Source: Rariloculus sp963665575
Lineage (GTDB): Bacteria > Pseudomonadota > Gammaproteobacteria > Steroidobacterales > Rariloculaceae
Length of the DNA: 64,000 nt
NCBI GenBank assembly: GCA_963665575.2
Contig: CAXXDW010000003.1
Location: 868,001 to 932,000, forward strand
Reading direction: 5' to 3'
The notes below the pieces were generated by a model. The model was not told the DNA's origin. It did no database searches and worked only from the letters and a program-made list of their open reading frames with translations. This document shows positions 40,516 through 50,177 of this stretch, piece after piece; position 1 is the first letter of the stretch; each line of letters begins with the position of its first letter. The position numbers and the translations under genes are program-made.

Positions 40516-41568
40516 CTATGGCGCCGACACGCCCTGCGCGGCGCTCGTGCGAAGGACCTCGACCAGCCGGGCGGGATCCGCCAGATCCCCGGCCTGCAGC
40601 GGGTTGCCCGTATCGGCCACGTAGACGCGGTTCACGCGCCGCGTCGAGTCGAACAGCTCGTCCGAAATCCACCCGGCCATGTGGGCCTGCTGAATCATCC
40701 GTTCGCGCAGCATCGACTCGGCCATCACGCCTTCAGCGATCAGCAGGAATTCCCCCGGCGGGCGGACCAGGTAGATCGTGGGCGTGGCGCGAACCTCCAG
40801 CATTTCGGCCTGCCCCGCGTTCGCGGTCCAGTCCGGAAAGTGCCCGTCGATCAGCGGCGCGTTGTCGAGCGCGATCGCCATGATCGCAATGTCGATCTTG
40901 CGCGCGAGGTTCTCCAGTACCGGGCTTTGGGCCGCGCAGTACGGGCAATCGGACCGGTAGAAGTACCAGAGCCCCGCCGCGTCGGCGATCGCCTCGAGTA
41001 CACGATCCGATGCCTCATCGGCCTGCCGGTCGACCACGTTCGCGCCGAACACCGACTGCGGCCGGCGGGAATTCTCGTCGAGCACGGGGTCGGACATGAC
41101 GACCCGCTGCGCCGCCAGGGCGAACCGCTCGGACATGTCGACCGCGTAGCGCTGCAGATAGAGAAACGCCGCCACGTTCTCCTCGGTGGGATCGTTCATC
41201 GCCCGGTCCTGGTATTTCGGGAGTTCCTCCCGCAGCCAGGCGGCCGTCAGAGGGGCCGGGGCCGCCGGTTCCGGCGCCGCGGGCTGCGCTTGCGGCCGCG
41301 CCCACGCGGGCGGTTCACCTGGCCGGGGAGGCTCTTCGAGCTCGATGGGCGCCGGCTGTGCCGCGAGCACCGGTTCCGGCTTTGGGGCAACGAGTTCCCT
41401 CACCTTCCAGAACCAGCCCTCCTCCTTGCCCTCGAAATACCCCTCGCCGGTGTAGGTGCCCTCTTCCGGGGGCGCCACCCTTCCCATGGGCGCTTGCGCC
41501 GATGCCGCCGCGACGGCCGTCAGGGCCGTGACGGCCGCGCAGGCCACCGCAACTCGAATCCTTTGCAT
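40516..41568 (-). CDS. traF: TraF conjugal pilus assembly protein, thioredoxin-like
   Basis: 350 residues from the ATG at 41568, which overlaps the traN stop in TGATG. It has a signal peptide (VACAAVTALTAVAAASAQA), a Pro-rich linker, then a thioredoxin-like domain with an intact C208-P-Y-C211 (WYFYRSDCPYC) and the cis-Pro region (EVRATPTIYLV). It probably acts as a periplasmic disulfide enzyme or chaperone in pilus assembly. Confidence 0.92.
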   Translation of the reverse strand: MQRIRVAVACAAVTALTAVAAASAQAPMGRVAPPEEGTYTGEGYFEGKEEGWFWKVRELVAPKPEPVLAAQPAPIELEEPPRPGEPPAWARPQAQPAAPEPAAPAPLTAAWLREELPKYQDRAMNDPTEENVAAFLYLQRYAVDMSERFALAAQRVVMSDPVLDENSRRPQSVFGANVVDRQADEASDRVLEAIADAAGLWYFYRSDCPYCAAQSPVLENLARKIDIAIMAIALDNAPLIDGHFPDWTANAGQAEMLEVRATPTIYLVRPPGEFLLIAEGVMAESMLRERMIQQAHMAGWISDELFDSTRRVNRVYVADTGNPLQAGDLADPARLVEVLRTSAAQGVSAP

Positions 41569-44342
41569 CAGATCCCCCTCCACAGGTTTTCGCGGACCGT
41601 TTGCCGCACGCCCTCCATGTCCACCTCGTCGGCGCGATGCTGCGCCCGGTCCAGCGCGTTCGTCGAATCCGGATCCGCTTCCTCCGATGACGAGTTGCTC
41701 AGCGAATACTGGTTGTCCGCCTCGCCCACGGTGTCCGGCAGCATGTCCTCCTCGATCAGGAGGCCGTACCACTCGCTCAGGTCGATCTGCGTCCAGTCGA
41801 GCGTTTGCACCTCCGCAACCGTCAGGCCGGTACACTCCGGGTTTTCCGGCGTGCCGAACGTCTGGCCGAGCTGCGGGATCGCCTGCTCGTTGATGATCCG
41901 CGACAGCGGCGAGTTGTAGCAGCAGTAGGCCCGACGCTGCTCGATGCACCCGAACCCGAGGCTGGTCGCGCAGTACTCGCCGATGTAGGTGCACGACTTG
42001 ATTTCTTTCTTCACCGCAAGCTGAAGCTCCGGCTCCTCGCACGTCCAGATGATCTGCGCGAGAAGCTGGATCACTACGTAGATCGTGTAGATCCACATGA
42101 TCACCGCCAGCGCGGTCTGGACCCCGGCTTGCAAAACAAGTTGGCCGGCCTGCGAGCCGACCCCTTGCTCAAACAAGGTCCCGCCAATGGTCTCGCCGAA
42201 CGTGTTGGTCACGAACGTTCCGATCTTGTCGACCATCTGTGCCTGCAGTTGATCGAGGCTGAATGACTGAATCCCCTCGATACCGGTCGTCGTCCCGAAC
42301 TTCTCGGTCAGCGAGCCCCACGCGGAGGTGAAGGGCTTCCTCACGTTGGAAAGGACCTCTCCGCCGGCCGCGGTCAGGTCGCTCCACGCGCCGACGAACC
42401 CTGCCCCGGTGTTTGTCAGCGTGCCCAATTGGTGGGTGCGCTTGCCGAGGTTCCACGTCTGCTTCGAGAGCGCCAGATACGTCCCCAGGTTCGCGCTCAC
42501 CGGCGTCTGGCAGCAGTCCTGCTCAAGCTCGCCGCCGAGGGCCTTTTTGCACTCGAGGCCTTCGCCGCTGAAGATCTGGCACGAGGCGGGGTTGGTGCTC
42601 GCGCACTCGAAATCCATCGCGCCGTACTGCATCGCCTCGAGCTGCGTCGCGGCATTGACAAAATCCGCGTTGACTTCCGCCGAGGCCGTCAGACACTCGT
42701 CGCCCATGCACCGGATCGGCCCGCCACACTCGAGCGTCCGGGTCGTACCCTGAACGCCGCCGGTCTCGTAGCCGCAGTCCCAAGTTTCCTCCCAGGCGTA
42801 GCACTGCCCGCTACTGCCGAGCGTCGACGTCAGGCAGCTCGCGCCGACGTACGCGCACTCGCCGCGGCTCTCCTGGTCGACGCAGCCGTTCTCCCGCCCG
42901 CCGCTGTTCTCGAAGCACTGCAGGTCGCCCTGGGTGTCGTAGAAGCACTGGAGGTTGCCGAGATGGAACCGGCAGTCGGCCGTGACCGACCCATGCCGGC
43001 ACAGGTTCGAATACCCCGTGTGGATCGGAGACGGCGCCATGTCCGTCTGACAGACCTGGAGGCCATCGACCGTGATGCACGGCACGCCGTGATCGGGGCC
43101 GTCCAGGCAGACCATCTCAAGCGGAGTGCACGCGCCGTCATTGAGGCCGTTGACCAGGCCCATGCACTCCGGAGTGATGTCCCAGGAATCGAGAACGATC
43201 GCCTTGGACCTGTCGTAGCGGAACGTTATTTTCGCGCTGCCCTCGCCGCCCCCGCCGACCAGCACGCGCAGTTGCACGTTGTAGATCCCGTTACTGCTGA
43301 AATGCGAGGTGATGTCGGTGCCCGGCGACTCGCTCCAGCTTTCGTGGAGATCGCAGTCGGTCGAGCCGATCGGAAACGTTGCTTCCGGTCCGTTCCATGC
43401 CGACGAGCCGCCGACGCGGAGCTCGGCGTGGTCGTCCCAGACCACCTCGTCCAGCGTCACGCTGTCGATCACGTCGGCGTTCTCGACGTTCACGGTCATG
43501 TCGAGGGTGTGCAACGAGCAGCCGCCGCTGTACCACTGGTTGTCCCCGGGCTGGCCGAGCGTGACCTCGATGCAGCCGGTCCCGCAGGAGGACGTGGCCG
43601 CGTCGGAGCCCGACACATGGAACCAGGCGACGTCGTAATCGTGATAGAGCTCACAGGACTCGACCGGCAGCGTGACCCGCGAGCAGTATTCGTACTCGGG
43701 CACATGCACGGTTGTGCCGGTCGTCGTGGGCACCGTGACCTCGGTGCAGCCGGAGAAAAACGTCGAGAACACCGGATCCGTGCCGGCCAGCACCGCGTCG
43801 GTCTGCGCGAACGCGGGGTCGGTCGACATGTCGGGGTGGGTTCGGCTCCGGGCCGATGCCCTGACAGTCCGCATCCCCTCGCCGAGCGCACTGTCTTCCG
43901 CCTCGATCGTCGCGTGCGCGTTGTTCATGAACACGCTGATCGCGGCCGAGTTGTCGCTGATCCCCTCAAGGGTCGCGGCATCCGGCGACACGGCGTTCCC
44001 GCCGAACAGTTCCGCCGCCGAGATCGTCTCGAGGCCATCCTCGTCGACGAAATACACCGTATCGGCGTCACCGCGCGGCCCGGGCAGCGTGTCCTGGCCG
44101 GTCTGTTCCCCAAGCGCCGCCGCCTCGTCGAACGTCATGGGCGGGTTCTGCGCCCATGCCACGGAGAGCGGAGCGCTGTAGAGCGCGCCGAAGGCCGCCG
44201 CCAGGGACAGCGAGGCCGTGACCGGTGTCGCGGCCTGGGTGAACATCGCCGCGTAGGCGATGCCACGAACGGCCAGTGCGCGCCACGCAGCGCGCCGGAG
44301 CCCGCCCGCTGTCGCGCCGGGAGGGTTGTGTTCAGTTGTCAT
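41568..44342 (-). CDS. traN: TraN mating-pair stabilisation adhesin
   Basis: 924 residues, cysteine-rich and exported. Typical TraN elements include VCLDGPDHGVPC, ECAYVGASCLTSTLGSSGQC, DCCQTPVSANLGTYLALSKQ and a C-terminal CEEPELQLAVKKEIKSCTYIG with YCCYNSPLSRIINEQ. TraN is the outer-membrane protein that recognises recipient receptors. Its ATG at 44342 overlaps the traU stop, and its end overlaps traF. About 300 residues after the leader are less conserved and probably form the variable recognition part. Confidence 0.92.
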   Translation of the reverse strand: MTTEHNPPGATAGGLRRAAWRALAVRGIAYAAMFTQAATPVTASLSLAAAFGALYSAPLSVAWAQNPPMTFDEAAALGEQTGQDTLPGPRGDADTVYFVDEDGLETISAAELFGGNAVSPDAATLEGISDNSAAISVFMNNAHATIEAEDSALGEGMRTVRASARSRTHPDMSTDPAFAQTDAVLAGTDPVFSTFFSGCTEVTVPTTTGTTVHVPEYEYCSRVTLPVESCELYHDYDVAWFHVSGSDAATSSCGTGCIEVTLGQPGDNQWYSGGCSLHTLDMTVNVENADVIDSVTLDEVVWDDHAELRVGGSSAWNGPEATFPIGSTDCDLHESWSESPGTDITSHFSSNGIYNVQLRVLVGGGGEGSAKITFRYDRSKAIVLDSWDITPECMGLVNGLNDGACTPLEMVCLDGPDHGVPCITVDGLQVCQTDMAPSPIHTGYSNLCRHGSVTADCRFHLGNLQCFYDTQGDLQCFENSGGRENGCVDQESRGECAYVGASCLTSTLGSSGQCYAWEETWDCGYETGGVQGTTRTLECGGPIRCMGDECLTASAEVNADFVNAATQLEAMQYGAMDFECASTNPASCQIFSGEGLECKKALGGELEQDCCQTPVSANLGTYLALSKQTWNLGKRTHQLGTLTNTGAGFVGAWSDLTAAGGEVLSNVRKPFTSAWGSLTEKFGTTTGIEGIQSFSLDQLQAQMVDKIGTFVTNTFGETIGGTLFEQGVGSQAGQLVLQAGVQTALAVIMWIYTIYVVIQLLAQIIWTCEEPELQLAVKKEIKSCTYIGEYCATSLGFGCIEQRRAYCCYNSPLSRIINEQAIPQLGQTFGTPENPECTGLTVAEVQTLDWTQIDLSEWYGLLIEEDMLPDTVGEADNQYSLSNSSSEEADPDSTNALDRAQHRADEVDMEGVRQTVRENLWRGI

Positions 44343-45460
44343 CAGTTATTCGTCCCCGGTCGGATGCAGCAGTCCGACCATCTCCACAACATGTACACGA
44401 AGTCTTCGCCTGTACCCGGGCGCTGCCGCCATTCGCCCCACAGCGCGGTCGGCACGCCGATCGCGTGACAGCAGCCCTGCGTCCAGTTGTAGCTGTCGAT
44501 GAATCCGACCCCCGTCGTCTCGCCGGGCGTTGTCCCCGTAGCGACACGGTTGTTGTCCGCCTCCGGCACGGGAAACAGCAGCGACATGCGGTACTGCCCC
44601 TTGGGCAGGGTCGGGTGAATCTCCCCGCCGCAGACCACGTCATTCCCCGTCGTCCGGCGGGCCAACCCGCGGCGGTGCAAGGAGGCCAGCGCCCGGGTCG
44701 ACAGCAGGCTCGATACGCGCACGCCGCCGCCGCCCGACGGGACATTGCCGGTGAAGGGGTACAGGTCCCCCCAACAGCCGGCGCACCACCACAGCGCGTC
44801 GCTGGGCGCGTTGATCGTGCTCTGCGCGCAGTCCTGGACACAGGCCGCCCGGACCAGGGGATTGGCCAGCACGGTCGCCTCGGGGTTGGTGAACATCGCG
44901 AGCTCGTCTTCGGACCAGGTGGGGTCGAGCTCGGACATGTACATCAGGTCGAAGTCGCTGTACCCGTCGGCGTCGCACTCCGGGACGGACAGCAGCCCCA
45001 GCATCTCGTACAGCGGGAACGCGAAGTAGTGGTAGTTGAAGTACTGGTTGCTCGCGGACCCACGATCCGGGCCGTCGCTCATCCCCCACAGGCGGGATCC
45101 GCTCGACAGCGTCGTTCCCGAGAGTGCCGGCGAGCAATAGGGTTTGCGCACGACCTCGATGAGCCGCACGGGCGCCCAGAACCCGGCGACGAACCCGAGC
45201 TCCGTCAGGCCGAAGCCGTCGTCGCAGTTGCACAGCCGGTCCGTGGCCACGCCCGGCGGCACTGTGCCGGTCCGGTCGAACCACTGCGTGCCCATGACCC
45301 GGATCGGAAACAGGCAGGACCAGCAGATGTTCGTGATGAGCGCCGATCCCCACAGGTTTGCGTCAGGGCAGTGCATGCCGGACACCTGTCCCAGCGCGCC
45401 CGGAGCCCACAGCAGCGTCGCCGCCACCGTCACCGTCCACCGCGCCTTCCGTCTAACCAT
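44342..45460 (-). CDS. traU: TraU conjugal pilus assembly protein
   Basis: 372 residues with a signal peptide (TVTVAATLLWAPGALG). Conserved features: LITNICWSCLFPIRVMG, DRLCNCDDGFGLTELGF, WAPVRLIEVVRKPYCSP, WWCAGCWGDLYPFTGN and DSYNWTQGCCHAIG. Its many paired cysteines fit a periplasmic disulfide-dependent factor. Start and stop overlap or closely abut traW and traN. Confidence 0.94.
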   Translation of the reverse strand: MVRRKARWTVTVAATLLWAPGALGQVSGMHCPDANLWGSALITNICWSCLFPIRVMGTQWFDRTGTVPPGVATDRLCNCDDGFGLTELGFVAGFWAPVRLIEVVRKPYCSPALSGTTLSSGSRLWGMSDGPDRGSASNQYFNYHYFAFPLYEMLGLLSVPECDADGYSDFDLMYMSELDPTWSEDELAMFTNPEATVLANPLVRAACVQDCAQSTINAPSDALWWCAGCWGDLYPFTGNVPSGGGGVRVSSLLSTRALASLHRRGLARRTTGNDVVCGGEIHPTLPKGQYRMSLLFPVPEADNNRVATGTTPGETTGVGFIDSYNWTQGCCHAIGVPTALWGEWRQRPGTGEDFVYMLWRWSDCCIRPGTNN

Positions 45461-45482
45461 CGTGCTCTCCCCGGGCCGCGTA

Positions 45483-46784
45483 CTACGGCGCCCATTCCTC
45501 CACGATCAACCGTGTGCCCTGGGCGCGGACGGTGGCCGGGACGTGTCGCAGGCGAAACCTCTCGGCGACGTCCGGGAACAGCAGGTACACCGGCCCCTGC
45601 AGCGTGCCCTCCAGTGTCTTAAGCGCGTTCCACCCGGCCCCGGTATCCACCTCCGTGGTCAGCAGGATGACGCCCCGCCCTTGCTGACGTACCTCGCTCG
45701 CAAGCTCCGCGGCCCTCGCGACATGCCGCGGGTCGGTACCCCGGAACACCACCACCGTCTTGGTCAGCGGAACGGCGTCGAGCGGATTGAATCGTTCGCC
45801 CGCGGACACCAGCACCCGGCCGTTCAGGTCCGTAATATCCGCCGTGACGCGCACGGTCGGGTCCACCTCGAATGCCGTGTCCTCCGGAGCATCGGGCAGG
45901 CGCACGAACCGGCGCGACGACCAAAACCGATCGATGGCGGCCTGACGATGTTCCGCGAAATCCGTCTCCGCCAACCGGCGCTGCATGGCGAGGATGAGGT
46001 CCTCCTCGCCGATCTCGTGGACCTCGGCGCGGCGGCCAAAATCGATCGCGTCGGCGCCGGTGGCGCGGCGGGCCTGCCGGCGCAGCCAGTCCACGGGTAC
46101 GGCGCCGGTCACCCGCATCGGGACTGCGGCGCCGTCGGGCGCCGTGCGCTCGAGCACGAGCGTCGGCACCACCGTGACGTTGTGCTGGCGGTAAAGCGTG
46201 GGATCCACGATGACGTTGGGAATGCGCCCGCGCGCGATGTTCGCGAGCGCCTCGATCCGCCCCTGGGTCGCCCGAAAGTCGAACCCGCCCGTGGAGCCCG
46301 GCGCGAGGCCGCGCAGGACGAACACCACATTGGGATCGGACGCCTGGTCGAGCAGGTTTCGGAGCGTCTCGTCCGGCAGGGTCAGCGAGCCGAACACCAG
46401 CACGCGCTCGTCGCCCGGCGCCGTCGCAGCCTCCGGCCGCGTGGGCACCACGAACCCTTCCGGGGCCAGCGACACGCCAGCGGCGCGTTGTGCGGACTCT
46501 TCCGCGATCGCTTCGGCCTCGTCCAGGAGCGCCTCGCCCTGCCCGATACCCAGCCACTCCGGCACGGGATCTTCCGCGGCACGCTCGAGCAACTCGCGCG
46601 ATCGCTCCAGCCACTCCGCGTCGGGGTTCGACGCGGCCACTCCGGGCACGCTCTCCCGGTCGGGCGCGTTCCCTGGCGCTTGCCCCGTGGCCACTTTGGG
46701 CACCGTGAGCGCCACGCACAGCGCGAGCGCCGCCACGGCGTTACAGGACGGGATACGCACGGCCAACGATCTGCTCCTCGTCAA
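45483..46784 (-). CDS. TrbC-TraW fusion, pilus assembly
   Basis: 433 residues with a signal peptide. The first half has TrbC features (RVLVFGSLTLPDETLRNLLDQ, VVFVLRGLAPGS, NVIVDPTLYRQHNVTVVPTLVLE). The second half has TraW features (AEVHEIGEEDLI, VTADITDLNGRVLVSAGERF, NPLDAVPLTKTVVVFRGTDP). In F these are separate proteins that act together in the periplasm; here one polypeptide carries both. It overlaps trhF by 44 bp. Confidence 0.88.
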   Translation of the reverse strand: MTRSRSLAVRIPSCNAVAALALCVALTVPKVATGQAPGNAPDRESVPGVAASNPDAEWLERSRELLERAAEDPVPEWLGIGQGEALLDEAEAIAEESAQRAAGVSLAPEGFVVPTRPEAATAPGDERVLVFGSLTLPDETLRNLLDQASDPNVVFVLRGLAPGSTGGFDFRATQGRIEALANIARGRIPNVIVDPTLYRQHNVTVVPTLVLERTAPDGAAVPMRVTGAVPVDWLRRQARRATGADAIDFGRRAEVHEIGEEDLILAMQRRLAETDFAEHRQAAIDRFWSSRRFVRLPDAPEDTAFEVDPTVRVTADITDLNGRVLVSAGERFNPLDAVPLTKTVVVFRGTDPRHVARAAELASEVRQQGRGVILLTTEVDTGAGWNALKTLEGTLQGPVYLLFPDVAERFRLRHVPATVRAQGTRLIVEEWAP

Positions 46785-47340
46785 TGGGACCCCAGTACCT
46801 CGAGTCGTAGCTCGCCGGCAGCGTTCCCATGACCCAGTACGTTCCGGCCGCGATCGTTTCGCTGCGCCGGTAGTCGTCCAGTGTCTGCCCTTCCTCGGCG
46901 AGGCGCCGCCCGGGCTCCAGATAGTGCAGCGGCCCCCAGGCGACGTCCGCCACGGTTGCGCCGGTGTCGTCTATCGTCGCCACGTCCCCGGGCACGCCCG
47001 CGAGGATCTTGATGATCAGCGTGCCGTTCGGGAAATGCGGTTCCATCTGGCCGCTGCGAAACGCCACGTAGTCGCCGCGGCCGACGTTGCGGTCCTTGAG
47101 GTCCACGACAAACAACCACTGCGGCAGGCAGCGCGTCTCCGAGGCATCGAACCCGAGGCGGTACCGCTCCCCGGCGAGATTCAGGGGAAGGTAGACGCCG
47201 ACCCAGACCACGACAAAGGCGATCGCGGCCTTCAGCAGGCCGCGCCGCCACCAGGCCGCGTCGCGGGCCTGACGGGCCACCTCCGCGCGGCTACGGCCGA
47301 ACATACGCGTCGTCCGGGGCCGCATATACGGCGGCACCAT
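46741..47340 (-). CDS. TrhF/TraF-type S26 signal peptidase of the transfer system
   Basis: 199 residues. One membrane helix (LLKAAIAFVVVWVGVYLPLN) is followed by ETRCLPQWLFVVD, where the catalytic nucleophile position is Cys rather than Ser, then RGDYVAF and IIKILAGVPGDVATI (Lys-bearing S26 box), and WVMGTLPASYDSRYWGPI (box E). The enzyme is expected to trim the prepilin or another exported component. The first 12 residues may be non-coding, and an ATG at 47304 is a possible start. Confidence 0.85.
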   Translation of the reverse strand: MVPPYMRPRTTRMFGRSRAEVARQARDAAWWRRGLLKAAIAFVVVWVGVYLPLNLAGERYRLGFDASETRCLPQWLFVVDLKDRNVGRGDYVAFRSGQMEPHFPNGTLIIKILAGVPGDVATIDDTGATVADVAWGPLHYLEPGRRLAEEGQTLDDYRRSETIAAGTYWVMGTLPASYDSRYWGPIDEEQIVGRAYPVL

Positions 47341-47641
47341 CCAGAACGATGGCGCCCGCCGCGACTTCCAGCGCGACCGCTTCTCCGAGCGCCGCGCTCA
47401 GCGCCCGCGCACGCGCGGTGCGCTCCTCGTCCGTCAACGTCAGGTCCGCCGCAAGCGGCTCGACCAGGCGATCGATGTCCATGACCCTCACCCGGGTCGG
47501 TGTGAGTTCCGGTGCCTGGCGCGCCTGCCATGCCGCGCCGATGAGCGCGGACAGGGCCGCGATCGCCACGCCGATCCCGCCGAGGACGAGGTTGGTTGTC
47601 AGGCGGCCCCGCGCGGCGCGGTTTTCGGTGGCGTCGCTCAC
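47291..47641 (-). CDS. trbI: TrbI-like type-F transfer protein
   Basis: 116 residues: one N-terminal membrane helix (LVLGGIGVAIAALSALIGAAW) and a periplasmic segment with RVMDIDRLVEPLAADLTLTDEERTAR and AGAIVLDGAAVY, matching TrbI. F TrbI influences pilus retraction. It overlaps traC by four bases and trhF by 50, consistent with strong coupling. Confidence 0.82.
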   Translation of the reverse strand: MSDATENRAARGRLTTNLVLGGIGVAIAALSALIGAAWQARQAPELTPTRVRVMDIDRLVEPLAADLTLTDEERTARARALSAALGEAVALEVAAGAIVLDGAAVYAAPDDAYVRP

Positions 47642-50112
47642 CCCGCCCTGCGCCCCCGGGAACGCCGCTCGCCGGCGACGATGTCTGCAATGGCCTCGCC
47701 CAGTTCCATCCCGCGATCGAGCCGCTGTCGCAACTGCGCCTTCTCGGCCGGGTCGGTCGTATACAGCAACTGCGCCGGGCGATCGACGACCAGCTTGCCG
47801 ATGCCTCCGCCGCTACGGGTATATACAAACATCTCGCTGTACTCGCGCTTGACCGTGTGCATCGTCTTGAGTAACTCGCCTGCGCCCTCGGTCAGCGACA
47901 ACTGTTGCCTGGCAATGAGCTGGTCGATCGCCTCCGGCGTCTGGCCGAGCAGGAACTTGTGAGCCGTGTTCTCGGCGACCGCCTCGCCGACCGGCGTCTT
48001 GTAGAGGTCGCTGACCGACTGGAGGATCAGCACCACGCCGCCACGGTATTTCCTGAGCTGCCGGACGCCGCGTTCGATAAACGCGCCCTCGGCGCCGGAG
48101 GTGATCAGCTCCCAACCCTCGTCGACGATCAGCAGCTTCATCCGGCTCGCGTCGCCCAGATACATCGACCGCTGAATCACGGCGATCAGTTGGGCCAGAA
48201 CAACCTTCATGAGCGGGCCGCGCGCCCGGAGCTCTTCGAGCTCGAGCACCGTCAAGGCCTTGTCGAACGACACGGTCGCCTCGCCCTGGAACCACTTCCC
48301 GTACTCCCCTGCCGAGGTGTACGGGCCGAGCTGCACGCCCAGGTCGTGCACGCGCCGGTCGAAGCCCTCGTCGCCGTCCGCGCTCCGGTACTCCTTCAGC
48401 GCCGCCGCAAGTTGATCGAGCGTCGCCTGCTTGCCGTGCTCGAGCCACACCTGCTTCGTGATGGCCCTGAGCTGCACCTCCTGGAGTTCTTCGAGCTGCC
48501 CCTTCGGCGAGATCATGGCGACCAGCACCGCCATCAGCAGATCCGCCTGGTTGTCGTAGTCCTCGAGCGTCGAGAACGGGTTGAGCGAGATGTCGGAGTC
48601 CTCCCTGAACTCCATGTGTTCACCGCCGAGCACATGGCAGAGGTTCTGGAAGCTCCGGCCGACCTCGATGAGATAGATGTCCGCGCCGAGCGCGGCGTAG
48701 TTGCTGACCACGAAATTGACGAAAAAGCTCTTGCCCGACCCCGATTCGGCCGCCACGAGCGCGCTGTAGTTCGTGTCCGAGTCGAACAGGTTCACGCTCA
48801 TGAGCTGTCCGTTGCGCGACAGCAGCGTGAGCGCCGGCGTTCCGGTGCCCTTCCAGTCTCCGTACAGCGGCAGGAGCTGCACCAGGTGCCGCGTCGCCAT
48901 CGTCCGGTAGCGCGAAAGGTTGGTGACCGCGGCCCGGTCGGCGCCCATCGGCATCGCGTTGAGCAGGATCGGCAGGCTGATGAAGACGTCTTCCTGCAGG
49001 CGGTAGCCGAATTCCTGGTAATAGGTGGCCATCGCGCTCGCCGCCGCCGTGACGTCGCCCTCGTCCTTGCCGAAGATCACCGCGCTGGTGTACGCCCGGA
49101 CGATCCGGTCGCCATCGTCCAGCGCCGCGCCCAGCGCGTCCCAGCTTTCCTTCTGCTTGCGCAGGATCGACACGAACCGCGCGAATCCTCCGGTCGCCGA
49201 CCGCGTCGCCCAGGCGCGCTTGTTGTCCGCCCGGGAGCGCTCTTCGTCCGCGGCCTCGATGAAGACGTTGGTGGTGATCAGCACCGGGTGGCGCACCCCG
49301 CGCGTCCCGCTCTTGGCGTCCGCCAGAAATTGCGCTGGCTGGCCCAGGTGAACGTGCTCGGGAAGCCGTTTGACCGACAGCGCCTTCGCGTGCGTCCAGC
49401 CGAAGTCGATTCCACGCTCGCTGACCCGCAGCGCCGAGTCGGTGTCGAAAATCTGTTCCCGGATCGGTTGTTCCCTGTCGTAGATGAGCGCCGGCGTCCT
49501 CCAGGCCGCGTTCGGCCCCCAGTTCACCATGGCGCTGATCGCACGGATAAAGAGCTCCGGATCGAGCCGCCGCGGCGCCATGCCCACGGTGTCCAGAACG
49601 CTGTGGGTGTTCCGGCAGATCCGCCCGAACCAGTCGAGTTCGCGCTCCGTCGGCGTCGTGGAACGACACGGAAACAGCACCGTCACGTACACGTGCACGT
49701 CGCGGATCCGCATGGGGTTGCGTTCGGAGATCGCCTGCTCCGTGAAACGCTTCAGGTAGTTGCCGCGCTGCCCGACCACCGACGCGGCGCGGGCGCGCGT
49801 CGGCGACAGCGGTTCTCCGGGAGCGGGTTTGCGCATCTGGTCCATTTCGTAGACCGTGTGCCCGATGTCCGGGCTGGTCCACAGGCTGAACTGAAACATC
49901 ATGTGGGTGGGCAGGTCCTGCTGGAACAGCACCTGCATCTGGGCCGCCTTGGCTTCATTCGGCCCCGTCAGCGGATGGCACTGGAAGACGGCGCCGATCG
50001 TGCCGTCTTCGCAGTAGAAGAATTCCTCGTCTTCGTCGTAGGCGATGACCCCGAGCAGGCTCGCCGGCGACTCGCGCCGGACCAGCCGGTTGTGCATCTC
50101 CAGAAAACGCAT
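47638..50112 (-). CDS. traC: TraC transfer ATPase (VirB4-like)
   Basis: 824 residues from the ATG at 50112. Walker A is AAESGSGKSFFVNF, Walker B is LLIVDEGWELI, and there is a VVLILQSVSDLYK motif and a Gln-finger-like LGQTPEAIDQL. The N-terminal region (LLGVIAYDEDEEFFYCEDGTIG) is the TraC signature. It powers pilus assembly at the inner membrane. Length matches F and SXT TraC. Confidence 0.95.
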   Translation of the reverse strand: MRFLEMHNRLVRRESPASLLGVIAYDEDEEFFYCEDGTIGAVFQCHPLTGPNEAKAAQMQVLFQQDLPTHMMFQFSLWTSPDIGHTVYEMDQMRKPAPGEPLSPTRARAASVVGQRGNYLKRFTEQAISERNPMRIRDVHVYVTVLFPCRSTTPTERELDWFGRICRNTHSVLDTVGMAPRRLDPELFIRAISAMVNWGPNAAWRTPALIYDREQPIREQIFDTDSALRVSERGIDFGWTHAKALSVKRLPEHVHLGQPAQFLADAKSGTRGVRHPVLITTNVFIEAADEERSRADNKRAWATRSATGGFARFVSILRKQKESWDALGAALDDGDRIVRAYTSAVIFGKDEGDVTAAASAMATYYQEFGYRLQEDVFISLPILLNAMPMGADRAAVTNLSRYRTMATRHLVQLLPLYGDWKGTGTPALTLLSRNGQLMSVNLFDSDTNYSALVAAESGSGKSFFVNFVVSNYAALGADIYLIEVGRSFQNLCHVLGGEHMEFREDSDISLNPFSTLEDYDNQADLLMAVLVAMISPKGQLEELQEVQLRAITKQVWLEHGKQATLDQLAAALKEYRSADGDEGFDRRVHDLGVQLGPYTSAGEYGKWFQGEATVSFDKALTVLELEELRARGPLMKVVLAQLIAVIQRSMYLGDASRMKLLIVDEGWELITSGAEGAFIERGVRQLRKYRGGVVLILQSVSDLYKTPVGEAVAENTAHKFLLGQTPEAIDQLIARQQLSLTEGAGELLKTMHTVKREYSEMFVYTRSGGGIGKLVVDRPAQLLYTTDPAEKAQLRQRLDRGMELGEAIADIVAGERRSRGRRAG

Positions 50113-50177
50113 GGTCTGCCCCTGGCGCCCCACAGGGGGGAGGGCGCCCCCTTTTGGGTGCCGTGAATGCGGTCCGG

